This document shows positions 34,068 to 41,794 of a DNA stretch of 46,475 nucleotides, one piece after another. Below the pieces are notes generated by a model that made no database searches, was not told the DNA's origin, and saw only the letters and a list, made by a program, of their open reading frames with translations. A program made the translations under genes and the position numbers. The stretch comes from Alistipes sp. CAG:435. GTDB taxonomy: Bacteria > Bacteroidota > Bacteroidia > Bacteroidales > UBA932. Positions within the stretch are counted from its first letter, which is position 1. Each line of letters begins with the position of its first letter. The stretch lies in the NCBI GenBank assembly GCA_000433355.1, contig FR893118.1:1-46475 (forward strand), given 5' to 3'.

Positions 34068-35105
34068 TTATCTGCCACGGTGTCCACGCTTTGACGGACG
34101 GTTGTTCATTATCGCCTTGTCCTGAAGTTCATGTATCTCCTTCCTGCTCCATGGCAAGCCGATGAACTCGGAAGGATAATCGGTCTCGATGATGTCCGGC
34201 TCGGCGAGAAGCTCACGCTCGTAAGCGACCCTGCGGTCCTTGGCGTTCTTCACCTTGTCGGAGGATCCCGTTATGGATGTCATGATCATGACTCCCCTGT
34301 CGTGAAGTTTCCTATACACATCCGAAAGTTCCGGGTTGACCGCCATACGGACATACGCCATGATGTGGTCCCACGGAATCGGGCATTTGTCATAAGCCTC
34401 GAAATGCTCCTCCGAACTGATCTCCACGCAGAACATCACGTCACGGACATTGTTGTTCCAATAGTAAAGAGCCTCGTCCAAAGAACGGACGCTGAGCATG
34501 ATATTGTGGTACATAGACCAGTCTCCTCCCGGCCTCAACTGCCGGATGTAATAGTCAAGGCTGGCTTTCTTCACTTCAGGGCTCACGCCTTTTGTGTTGA
34601 TGTACTTGTTGTCGAAGTTGAAGACCACCTTGTCCTTGCCCCACTCCAGAATGGATTTCAGGGTCGGGATCTTGTACGGGGTCACATTGCCGGCCCTGTC
34701 CACCAGGTTCAGTCTCTGAATCTCCTCGAAAGTGTAGTCTTCCACCTTGCCTTTCCCGTTCGTTGTCCTGTCCACAGTCAGATCGTGCATCAGAACCATC
34801 ACGCTGTCCTTGGTGAAGCTGAAATCCACCTCGAAGAACGTCGGCATCATCGACAGCGTCTTCTCGCAGGACTCCACACAGTTCTCAGGATAGCCCGGCA
34901 TCATTCCTCCACGATGTCCGCTGATGATGATATCCCTGTCCGGAGAGTACCTGAAATATTCCTGCAGATCAGAAAACGAATTGATAACCACCTTGTTGGC
35001 GGTGATACCTGCCTTTGAAGACACATCGTCCCGGTTGGACTGGGCCAACATAGGAACGGAGAAAACCGTCGCCACGGCCAGAACCGCAATATACATTAAT
35101 CTCAT
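34068..35105 (-). CDS. Glycerophosphodiester phosphodiesterase family protein, secreted
   Basis: The 345-residue protein has a signal peptide (MRLMYIAVLAVATVFSVPMLAQ). The catalytic GDPD motifs are present: ISGHRGGMMPGYPENCVESCE (HRG with PEN), FFEVDFSFTKDSVMVLMHDLTVDRTTNGKGKVEDY (E.D and the HD pair), then VVFNFDNK in place of the more common ExK strand. It cleaves glycerophosphodiesters from phospholipid breakdown, releasing glycerol-3-phosphate. Ten bases separate its stop from the phosphatase start, so the two are coexpressed and likely act in turn. Confidence 0.9.
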   Translation of the reverse strand: MRLMYIAVLAVATVFSVPMLAQSNRDDVSSKAGITANKVVINSFSDLQEYFRYSPDRDIIISGHRGGMMPGYPENCVESCEKTLSMMPTFFEVDFSFTKDSVMVLMHDLTVDRTTNGKGKVEDYTFEEIQRLNLVDRAGNVTPYKIPTLKSILEWGKDKVVFNFDNKYINTKGVSPEVKKASLDYYIRQLRPGGDWSMYHNIMLSVRSLDEALYYWNNNVRDVMFCVEISSEEHFEAYDKCPIPWDHIMAYVRMAVNPELSDVYRKLHDRGVMIMTSITGSSDKVKNAKDRRVAYERELLAEPDIIETDYPSEFIGLPWSRKEIHELQDKAIMNNRPSKRGHRGR

Positions 35106-35332
35106 GTTTTACTTTTTCTTTGGTCGGCGGCCGGCCGGATCCGGTCAATCGAATCAGCGGCCGCAGGTGTTATAATTATCTATAAAGTTACAATATTTAC
35201 TTAATATATGACAATCTAAATCGGCTCATCACCTAATCAGGAAGGCACAATCTGACCATCACGAGGCAAAGTTAATCAAATCATACGAAGAAATTCAGGA
35301 ATATTTCCGGGCGGCTCAGGAATAATCGTCCG

Positions 35333-36610
35333 CTAAAAATAGAAGCCTGTGTTGAAGTACATGACCCCGGCGCCGTCCTGGGCGGACAGGGCACGGGCAT
35401 ATTCAATGTTCAGGACAAAGTTGCGGTTGAGGATTATCTTCAGGGCGGCCCCGGCTGAAAGATGGAGAGCGTCACGGCCGGAGGAGATGATGTACTTTGA
35501 ATACAACTCCGGAAAGGCCCCGGTCCTGTTGCCTGCGTCAAAGGAACGTAATGAACTGATTCCGTCGCAGAAGCAGCTCAGCATCAGCCCAACGTCCTGT
35601 CTCAGAAGGGTCAGGCCGGCAAATTTCCAGCGAAGTTCCGTGTTGAAGAAACCAATGCCCGGACCGGAGACCCTGTTGTACAAGAGGCCGCGGACAGTCC
35701 TGTAACCACCGAGAGCCGCATTGTCGTAAACAGGGCCGCCAGGGGTGTAAAACGGCAGGACATACCATGGAACATCACCTATAAAATTCTGATAATCCAA
35801 GCGGTAAGCCAGTGTCAAGTTCTCTTTGGCCAAAGGAATATACTGCCGGAAGGTCGCCTGGAACTTGAGATAGGATTCCGAGGAACCCAAGAAAGACGGA
35901 GCGATGATCAGACCAGCGCGGGCAAGGATCCCCTTTGTCGGAACTCCCTCATAATCACGGGAATCATAAAGAAGGCCAATCCTAACAGCGGAGGAATATT
36001 TTCTGAATATCTCATCGGCGGGGGTTATTCCCCAACTGCGGTAGAGACCGAACAGAGATATTCCTTTCTCTTCATCCTCGGGTTGGTAATCCTTGATTCT
36101 GAATGCGTTGAAGTGGTAGCCAGCCTCCCAGGAAAGGTAGCCCGTGATATTCCCGGAGAAATCAGCCCTGACATTGGTGGTCGATCGGGAGTATTTGTAG
36201 AAGCCATCGTCCGCCTCATGGTCGTAGAAAGTCCGCCGTCCGCCGAAGCCGAAGAATTCCATCGCGTTGTCCGCGCAATGGCTTGCCGCCAGGTTCATCC
36301 TCACCTGAGGAAAAAGGCTGCCGGAGTCGAACGATGCGATGAAAGTCTTGCTGCCGCCTGTGTAACCGGAAGCCTCGAAGTAGCCGCTGCTCCTCGGGTT
36401 GGGATAAGTGGAGCCGTCACTGAAGTTATAGACATTCATCAAGGCTCCGAACAGTATTCCCTTCGCGCCATCGAATCCAGCCATAGGGAACGGCACGAAA
36501 GAATACCCGGTCTTGACAACGGGGACATTGTCTTTCGCCTGAAGAGAGCCAAACGAAAGCGACAGGCAAAGAGCGGCCAGTGAAAGCATTCTTGTGAGAC
36601 GTGTCGGCAT
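35333..36610 (-). CDS. Omp85/BamA-type surface antigen barrel without POTRA domains
   Basis: The 425-residue protein has a signal peptide (MPTRLTRMLSLAALCLSLSFGSLQA). It is a 16-strand-type barrel in the D15/Omp85 family. The characteristic loop motif is ALGGYRTVRGLLYNRVSG, related to the VRGF/Y motif, followed by FFNTELRWKFAG and a final strand NFVLNIEYARALSAQDGAGVMYFNTGFYF ending in Phe. Early strands VPFPMAGFDGAKGILFGALMNVYNF follow this family too. No POTRA repeats are present, so it is not BamA. Similar stand-alone barrels accompany phosphoesterases in Bacteroidetes, and the GDPD/phosphatase pair lies downstream. Confidence 0.8.
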   Translation of the reverse strand: MPTRLTRMLSLAALCLSLSFGSLQAKDNVPVVKTGYSFVPFPMAGFDGAKGILFGALMNVYNFSDGSTYPNPRSSGYFEASGYTGGSKTFIASFDSGSLFPQVRMNLAASHCADNAMEFFGFGGRRTFYDHEADDGFYKYSRSTTNVRADFSGNITGYLSWEAGYHFNAFRIKDYQPEDEEKGISLFGLYRSWGITPADEIFRKYSSAVRIGLLYDSRDYEGVPTKGILARAGLIIAPSFLGSSESYLKFQATFRQYIPLAKENLTLAYRLDYQNFIGDVPWYVLPFYTPGGPVYDNAALGGYRTVRGLLYNRVSGPGIGFFNTELRWKFAGLTLLRQDVGLMLSCFCDGISSLRSFDAGNRTGAFPELYSKYIISSGRDALHLSAGAALKIILNRNFVLNIEYARALSAQDGAGVMYFNTGFYF

Positions 36611-36631
36611 ATTTTTGTAAATTTACAACAA

Positions 36632-36665
36632 ATTGGCCGTATATCGGCAATCTTGACTACCTTTG
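36632..36665 (+). promoter_or_regulatory. Promoter candidate for the GH97 gene
   Basis: TACCTTTG (36658-36665) is an exact TAnnTTTG match. ATTG (36632-36635) lies 22 bp upstream as a weak -33 element. The GH97 ATG follows at 36741. Confidence 0.4.
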
Positions 36666-36740
36666 TCATCGGATCTTGACTTTGAAAGCCCGTTTGCGGA
36701 ATAAGCCAAGACCGACATAAACACCTGAACATCAATAATA

Positions 36741-38984
36741 ATGATTCGCAGAAAACTTTTCAAGGTCATGATTGTGGCAGCCGCCGCTGTGATGACAACA
36801 TTCTCAGGATTCGCCCAGAATCCAACCGATGCCGAGGTTCTTAAAAGTCCGGACGGCAACCTTGAGCTCAGGTTCGCCATCACCGCCGCGGGGACACCGA
36901 CATATTCATTGAACTATGGCGGCAAGGCTGTGATTCTACCGAGCGAGCTTGGCTACGAGATTCGCGGCAAGCGCCTGAAGAGCACTTTTGAGGAGAAGTC
37001 CGGCAGGTTCTACGCCGGGCCGGAAAGTCTCCACGACGGATTCAAGGTGACCGGGGTGGAACGTGACTCCCTCGATGAGACATGGGAGCCAGTCTGGGGT
37101 GAGGAAAGCCACATCCGCAACCACTACAACGAATTGGCTGTCACTCTTGAGCAGGGTCCGGTGAACAAGAACGGTCCAAAGGCGGTGATGGTCATCCGTT
37201 TCCGCCTCTATGACGACGGTCTCGGGTTCCGATACGAGTTTCCGGAGCAGAAGAGGCTCAAGTACTTCGTCATCAAGGATGAGCTTACCCAGTTCGCTAT
37301 GGCTGGCGACCACACCGCATGGTGGATTCCCGGAGACTATGACACTCAGGAATATAACTACACGGTGAGCCGTCTTTCCGAGATCCGCGGACTATCATTC
37401 ACAAAGGCGGAGGGAAACGCCTCCCAGCAGACGTTCTCCCCAACCGGAGTGCAGACCGCACTTCAGATGAAGACCGATGACGGGCTCTACATCAACATCC
37501 ACGAGGCCGCTGTGGTTGACTACCCTACCACCAACCTCAACCTGGACGACAAGACGATGACTTTCAGCACTTGGCTGACTCCTGACGCGGAAGGGTGGAA
37601 AGGCCGCATCCAGACTCCGGCCAGGTCACCATGGAGAACCGTCATGGTTGTGGACGACGCCCGCAAGGCGCTGGCTTCCAGACTGATCCTCAACCTCAAC
37701 GATCCTTGTGTCCTTGAGGATGTCTCATGGATCCATCCGGTGAAGTACATCGGTGTGTGGTGGGAAATGATCACCGGCAAGACCCAATGGTCCTACACCA
37801 ATGACTTTCCGACCATCGAGCTCGGAGTTTCAGACTACTCCAAGGCGAAGCCTCACGGAAAGCACGGAGCCAACAACGAGAACGTGCGCCGCTACATCGA
37901 CTTCGCGGCAGAGCATGGCTTCGACGCGGTACTCGTCGAGGGCTGGAACGAAGGTTGGGAGGATTGGTACGGCAAGCAGAAGGACTTCGTCTTCGACTTC
38001 ATCTCCCCGTACCCTGACTTCGACATCAAGGATCTCAATGAATATGCCCACTCGAAGGGCGTGAAGCTCATCATGCACCACGAGACCTCCGCTTCAGCCC
38101 AGAACTACGAGCGCTGGATCGACAAGGCGTATGATCTTATGAATGAATATGGTTACGATGCGGTGAAGAGCGGCTATGTCGGCGACATCATCCCTTACGG
38201 CGAGCATCATTACAGCCAGTCGATGATCAACCACTACATGCTTTGCGTCAAGAAGGCAGCCGACCACCACATCATGGTCAACGCCCACGAGGCGGTGCGC
38301 CCTACCGGTCTGTGCAGGACCTACCCTAACCTCATCGGCAACGAGTCCGCCAAGGGTACCGAGTACCGTGGCCAGATCATGCCTCATCATGTGACCATAC
38401 TTCCGTTCACACGTCTTCAGGGCGGTCCGATGGACTACACTCCGGGAATATTCGAGATGGACATGTCGAAGATGAACCCTGAGGATCACCAGCGTGTGTT
38501 CTCGACAATCTGCAAGCAATTAGCCCTGTATGTGACGATGTACTCGCCACTGCAGATGGCCGCTGATGTTCCCGAGCACTACGAGGAGCACATGGACGCG
38601 TTCCAGTTCATCAAGGATGTGGCCGTTGACTGGGAACAGAGCAGGTACTTGCTGGCCGAGCCTGGAGACTACATCGTGATCGCCCGTCAGGCCAAGGTGA
38701 AGGAGGCAGGCAAGGAGGGTGACTGGTTCATCGGTGGAGTCACCGATGAGAACGCTCGTGATCTGGAGTTCCCTCTGGACTTCCTTGACAAAGGCGTCAA
38801 GTACACCGCCACGATCTATGCAGACACTCCTGAGGCCGACGGCATCGGCGATGTCAAGGTGCAGGATTCGGTGCAGACATATTCCATCACCACGAAGAAA
38901 GTCAATTCCAAGACCACGTTGAAGATGCATCTGGCCCGCTCCGGCGGGTTCGCTATCCGCATCCAGAAGGTGGAAGGGAAGTAG
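36741..38984 (+). CDS. GH97 alpha-glucosidase-type glycoside hydrolase, SusB-like
   Basis: The 747-residue protein has a signal peptide (MIRRKLFKVMIVAAAAVMTTFSG). The N-terminal super-sandwich begins VLKSPDGNLELRFAI and GGKAVILPSELGYEIRGK. The catalytic (beta/alpha)8 barrel contains FDAVLVEGWNEGWEDW, LIMHHETSASAQNYE, YGYDAVKSGYVGDIIPYGEHHY and HHIMVNAHEAVRPTGLCRTYPN. The C-terminal beta domain ends in GGFAIRIQKVEGK. GH97 holds inverting alpha-glucosidases (SusB) and retaining alpha-galactosidases. The Gly in VKSGYVG, where retaining members have Asp, and the Glu of VNAHE favour the inverting type; this is from memory of the family. It acts in the periplasm. No SusC/D adjoin it. Confidence 0.88.
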   Translation: MIRRKLFKVMIVAAAAVMTTFSGFAQNPTDAEVLKSPDGNLELRFAITAAGTPTYSLNYGGKAVILPSELGYEIRGKRLKSTFEEKSGRFYAGPESLHDGFKVTGVERDSLDETWEPVWGEESHIRNHYNELAVTLEQGPVNKNGPKAVMVIRFRLYDDGLGFRYEFPEQKRLKYFVIKDELTQFAMAGDHTAWWIPGDYDTQEYNYTVSRLSEIRGLSFTKAEGNASQQTFSPTGVQTALQMKTDDGLYINIHEAAVVDYPTTNLNLDDKTMTFSTWLTPDAEGWKGRIQTPARSPWRTVMVVDDARKALASRLILNLNDPCVLEDVSWIHPVKYIGVWWEMITGKTQWSYTNDFPTIELGVSDYSKAKPHGKHGANNENVRRYIDFAAEHGFDAVLVEGWNEGWEDWYGKQKDFVFDFISPYPDFDIKDLNEYAHSKGVKLIMHHETSASAQNYERWIDKAYDLMNEYGYDAVKSGYVGDIIPYGEHHYSQSMINHYMLCVKKAADHHIMVNAHEAVRPTGLCRTYPNLIGNESAKGTEYRGQIMPHHVTILPFTRLQGGPMDYTPGIFEMDMSKMNPEDHQRVFSTICKQLALYVTMYSPLQMAADVPEHYEEHMDAFQFIKDVAVDWEQSRYLLAEPGDYIVIARQAKVKEAGKEGDWFIGGVTDENARDLEFPLDFLDKGVKYTATIYADTPEADGIGDVKVQDSVQTYSITTKKVNSKTTLKMHLARSGGFAIRIQKVEGK

Positions 38985-38995
38985 TCTGATCGAGC

Positions 38996-39020
38996 GGCAG
39001 CCGAAAAAAGGCAATATCAA
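38996..39020 (+). repeat. Left-arm fragment of the conserved-loop hairpin element
   Basis: GCAGCCGAAAAAAGGCAATA resembles the left arm of E1 and E4 (GAAAAAAGGCAAATGG) but has no core or right arm. Confidence 0.4.
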
Positions 39021-39037
39021 ATACAGGTCATGCTGTG

Positions 39038-39130
39038 AAATAATGTGTGACGACAGGGGGAAAAAGGCAAATGGCAGTTTTTGCACGTTACCAAAAACTG
39101 CCATTTGATTTTCCCCCTGACGTTCGTTAA
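39038..39130 (+). repeat. Conserved-loop hairpin element E4
   Basis: Core TTTTGCACGTTACCAAAA at 39079-39096. The inner stem is CAAATGGCAGTTTTTG with its complement and the outer stem CAGGGGGAAAA/TTTTCCCCCTG. The left flank AATAATGTGTGACGA matches E0. The right flank CTGACGTTCGTTAACATA matches the reversed left flank of E3. Confidence 0.78.
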
Positions 39131-39217
39131 CATATATTGACTTCATCCAGGTCACTATCTTTGTACTGATTAAAACACTTTCCTGACGTTCGTTAACATA
39201 TATTGACTTCATCCAGG
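39116..39217. repeat. Perfect 36-bp direct repeat, 66-bp offset
   Basis: 39116-39151 and 39182-39217 are identical (CCTGACGTTCGTTAACATAT, then ATTGACTTCATCCAGG). The first copy begins within the right arm of E4. Between them lies TATCTTTG (39155-39162), an exact -7 box. Confidence 0.8.
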
Positions 39218-39239
39218 AGATACCAATCTTGTTGTAATG

Positions 39240-39304
39240 GGTCAGAAAAATAAAATTCAAAATTTTGGTAACGTGCAAAATTTTGAATTTTCTTTTTTTC
39301 TGAC
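39240..39304 (-). repeat. Conserved-loop hairpin element E5
   Basis: Core TTTTGGTAACGTGCAAAA at 39263-39280. The inner stem is AAAATTCAAAATTTTG with its complement and the outer stem GTCAGAAAAA/TTTTTCTGAC. It is inverted relative to E4, as E2 is to E1. Confidence 0.78.
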
Positions 39305-39321
39305 CTTACTCTCACTTGGTA

Positions 39322-39356
39322 CGCTTCGACACCCAGTTGACAGGCTCAGCGACCGG
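39322..39356. repeat. REP-like palindrome, copy c, interrupted
   Basis: CGCTTCGACA, then CCCAGTTGA, then CAGGCTCAGCGACCGG. The nine bases CCCAGTTGA interrupt the otherwise usual unit. The copy ends 22 bp before the HAD gene's stop. Confidence 0.55.
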
Positions 39357-39378
39357 TAATGGGGCTACTGAAAGGGTT

Positions 39379-40008
39379 TTACGCCAGGAAACGGAGAACG
39401 TTTCCGGTCCAGTCTTCGCCGTTGGTGGCCTGGATGACGTTGATGCCGATCTGGCGGGCAGCGGCGATGTTCTTGGGGCCGTCATCGATGAAAAGGACCT
39501 GGGACGGCGCCACCTTCTCGGACTCAAGCATAAGGCGATATATTCGTTCATCCGGCTTCATGACCTTCAGTTCATAACTGAGGTACATGCTGTCAAGATA
39601 TTCATCAAGCGAGTGGCCGTGGCCGTCAAACTCTTTGCTCAGAGCCCATTCGACGATGAAAGGATTGGTGTTGGAAAGGAGGGAAAGGCGGTAGCCTTCG
39701 GCGCGCAGTTTCCTGAAAAGCTCAAGATTCCTTTCCGGAACGGTCGAAAAGAATCCCATGTAGGCGTCGCGGCACTCATCCATGCTCACTTCCCTTCCGA
39801 CCTCCTTGCCGACACGGATCCGGAACTCCTCCTTGTCTATCAAGCCAGTCTCGAAATCGCCAAAGAACCCTTGTTGGCGGACCATGTTCAGATATTTCTC
39901 TATATCCTCAAGTCCCAACGCCTTGAACTTGTTTATCACAATACTGAGATCCGCCGGAGCGACCACCCCGCCGAAATCAAAAACAACATTCGTGATGTCT
40001 TTTCTCAT
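39379..40008 (-). CDS. HAD-superfamily phosphatase, YihX / beta-PGM-like
   Basis: The 209-residue protein has all HAD motifs. Motif I is VVFDFGGVVAP (nucleophile Asp, with Gly where most members have the second Asp, as in YihX-like proteins). Motif II is SLLSNTNPF. Motif III is the Lys in VMKPDERIYRLML. Motif IV is VLFIDDGPKNIAAARQIG. A helical cap lies at ~15-90. It dephosphorylates a small phosphorylated substrate, probably a sugar phosphate, in the cytoplasm. It lies downstream of the methyltransferase on the same strand, but the difference in base composition argues against a shared history. Confidence 0.9.
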   Translation of the reverse strand: MRKDITNVVFDFGGVVAPADLSIVINKFKALGLEDIEKYLNMVRQQGFFGDFETGLIDKEEFRIRVGKEVGREVSMDECRDAYMGFFSTVPERNLELFRKLRAEGYRLSLLSNTNPFIVEWALSKEFDGHGHSLDEYLDSMYLSYELKVMKPDERIYRLMLESEKVAPSQVLFIDDGPKNIAAARQIGINVIQATNGEDWTGNVLRFLA

Positions 40009-40025
40009 ATTCCAAAAATATAAAC

Positions 40026-40181
40026 TTACCGGGCTAAGAGATCTGTCAAATACTGTGTAGCCTTCTGTGAATCAATCTTGTTCACAAATGCTTCATCGTT
40101 CAAGATCTGGTTCAACATTTTACCATTCATTTCAACCGGATAGCGTTTGATTATATTCTTCGGGACGAGGGTGTTTGACAC
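40026..40181 (-). CDS. Small reading frame overlapping the 3' end of the methyltransferase gene
   Basis: From a GTG at 40181 the frame encodes 51 residues (SNTLVPKNIIKRYPVEMNG.. to ..SQKATQYLTDLLAR) and extends ~100 bp past the methyltransferase stop. It reads like real protein, with helix-type composition at the end. It may be the remnant of a second restriction-modification gene, a frameshifted extension of the methyltransferase, or a short independent gene. No homologue was recognised. Confidence 0.35.
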   Translation of the reverse strand: MSNTLVPKNIIKRYPVEMNGKMLNQILNDEAFVNKIDSQKATQYLTDLLAR

Positions 40182-41136
40182 TTGTGGATTTCTTTTGTGG
40201 ATTCAAAGTGTTACGCTCCCAGAAAAAGCCGCCGTTATAGCCCTGGATCTCCAGATCCTTATCCGCTCGCGTCAAACGTTTTGCCGCCCAAAGACAATAT
40301 TCCTCATCAATCTCGATCCCTAAATAATGTCGGCCAAGTTTTTTTGCCACAACACATGTGGTTCCACTTCCGACAAATGGATCCAAGACAATATCTCCAG
40401 GACGGGAGGACGCAAGAATGAGTTTTGCTATCAGTTTCTCTGGCTTTTGGGTCGGGTGATCAGTGTTCTCCGGCATTGACCAGAAAGGAATGCTGATATC
40501 ATCCCAAAAATTCGAGGGGAAAGTGATTCGGAAATTGCCTTCATCCGTTTCTTCCCAATCTTTTGGTTTCCCGTTTTCTTTATATGGAGCGATGACCTGA
40601 CGTTTCATCTTCACCGAATCCACATCGAAGTAGTAATTATCCTTGTCCTTGACAGCGAACCAAATATCCTCCATGGCATTCTTCCAATTTGTCTTCGCAC
40701 CACGCCCTTTCTCCCGCTGCCATGTTATTCTATTGATGACAGTCAACTCTTCGCTGATGACTTTTTGTTGCGATGAGGAGCTCTTCCAGTCTCCGCACAT
40801 ATATAGGGAGCCATCCGGCTTTAGCTTATCACATACTTTTTTGAACCATGTCCGTAAATATTCCTCATACATATTATCAGACATGGCATTGAACTTCGAG
40901 GAATTGAATGTCTTGCTTAAGTTGTAGGGGGGGTCAATGATTATCAGACTCGCGCACTCATCTGGAATCTTATCCAAAACGGTCAATGCGTCAGCATTGA
41001 TAAGCAGATCGACAAAAGAGGATTTACCAGAGAGTTCCTCAGGGAAGGTAATAATCCTCTTCAGATCTGGAATCTCTTCTTCAGAAACAGTCAGGGTGCG
41101 ATTCCGGCCAGCACGTATTTTATCACTGTTCGCCAT
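40132..41136 (-). CDS. DNA methyltransferase, beta-class N6-adenine/N4-cytosine
   Basis: The ATG at 41136 (MANSDKIRAG) is chosen over a TTG two codons upstream. The protein has 334 residues. The catalytic motif IV DPPYNLSK (residues 68-75) precedes the AdoMet-binding motif I VLDPFVGSGTTCVVAKKLGRHYLGIEID (~262-290), which is the beta-class order. WDDISIPFWSMPENTDHPTQKPEKLIAKLI is also typical. It modifies a specific DNA site; the site cannot be read from the sequence. The gene and its spacer are clearly AT-richer than neighbours and no endonuclease gene adjoins, so it looks like an acquired orphan methyltransferase. Confidence 0.9.
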   Translation of the reverse strand: MANSDKIRAGRNRTLTVSEEEIPDLKRIITFPEELSGKSSFVDLLINADALTVLDKIPDECASLIIIDPPYNLSKTFNSSKFNAMSDNMYEEYLRTWFKKVCDKLKPDGSLYMCGDWKSSSSQQKVISEELTVINRITWQREKGRGAKTNWKNAMEDIWFAVKDKDNYYFDVDSVKMKRQVIAPYKENGKPKDWEETDEGNFRITFPSNFWDDISIPFWSMPENTDHPTQKPEKLIAKLILASSRPGDIVLDPFVGSGTTCVVAKKLGRHYLGIEIDEEYCLWAAKRLTRADKDLEIQGYNGGFFWERNTLNPQKKSTSVKHPRPEEYNQTLSG

Positions 41137-41195
41137 AAACAAACTTAATTAACCTTAGATTTGCAGCGTTGTTCTCTGCCCAAAGGTTGTAGAGA

Positions 41196-41226
41196 CAAAA
41201 TTAGCAAATTTATGCCGATATGTAAA
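41196..41226 (-). promoter_or_regulatory. Promoter of the methyltransferase gene
   Basis: On the minus strand TTTA (41226-41223) is followed after 19 bp by TAATTTTG (41203-41196), an exact -7 match. It lies about 60 bp before the ATG. Confidence 0.5.
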
Positions 41227-41334
41227 GTTCGACAAAGGACAATAATGTCGTTGTTTTGGCAATTTCGGGCCAAGGCCACCACGATTCTTCATGATATCAT
41301 GGGAAATTAGTATATTCACAAAAAATTTTGAGCG

Positions 41335-41757
41335 ATGTACACATTCAAGCAGGATGGCGACAGGTTTGTCGTCAGCATTGACAACCATCAGGAACTGATG
41401 GGGGCGATCGCGGCGTTTTGTCAGGAGCAGGGGATTCTGGCGGGAGAGGTGAGCGGAATCGGAGCGGTGAACAACGCGACGCTGAGGTTCCTCAACCCTG
41501 TCACGAAGCATTATGTTGACAAGACATTCGACGAGCAGATGGAGATCTCAAGCCTTGTGGGCAATATTTCCGAGAAGGACGGAAAGGTCTATCTGCATCT
41601 TCACGCCAACTTCGGGCGGGCGGACTACACGGTTGTGGGCGGACACCTTCTCACAGCGACCATCAACGGAGCGTGCGAGGTGTTCATCAGACGCTACAAC
41701 TGCAAGGTTGGCAGACACTTCGACGAGGAGACGGGACTTAATCTGTACACCTTGTAG
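41335..41757 (+). CDS. PPC-domain (DUF296) protein
   Basis: The 140-residue protein is a stand-alone PPC domain: MYTFKQDGDRFVVSIDNHQELMGAIAAFCQEQGILAGEVSGIGAVNNATLRF, then the conserved ISSLVGNISEKDGKVYLHLHANFGRADYTVVGGHLLTATINGACEVFI. In plants this domain is joined to AT-hooks and forms trimers; the bacterial function is unknown. The HLHANFG and GGHL histidines could hold a metal, as in some bacterial members. It is the first gene of the run with aroB and aroD-aroA, with 37 bp to aroB. Confidence 0.9.
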   Translation: MYTFKQDGDRFVVSIDNHQELMGAIAAFCQEQGILAGEVSGIGAVNNATLRFLNPVTKHYVDKTFDEQMEISSLVGNISEKDGKVYLHLHANFGRADYTVVGGHLLTATINGACEVFIRRYNCKVGRHFDEETGLNLYTL

Positions 41758-41794
41758 TCTGTGCCGCCAAAGCAATCGGTAAAAGGATAACCGG

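Noticed and set aside
39038..39304. CRISPR array
   Set aside because: There are only two exact 36-bp repeats, one spacer-like gap and no cas genes; the repeats belong to palindromic element borders.
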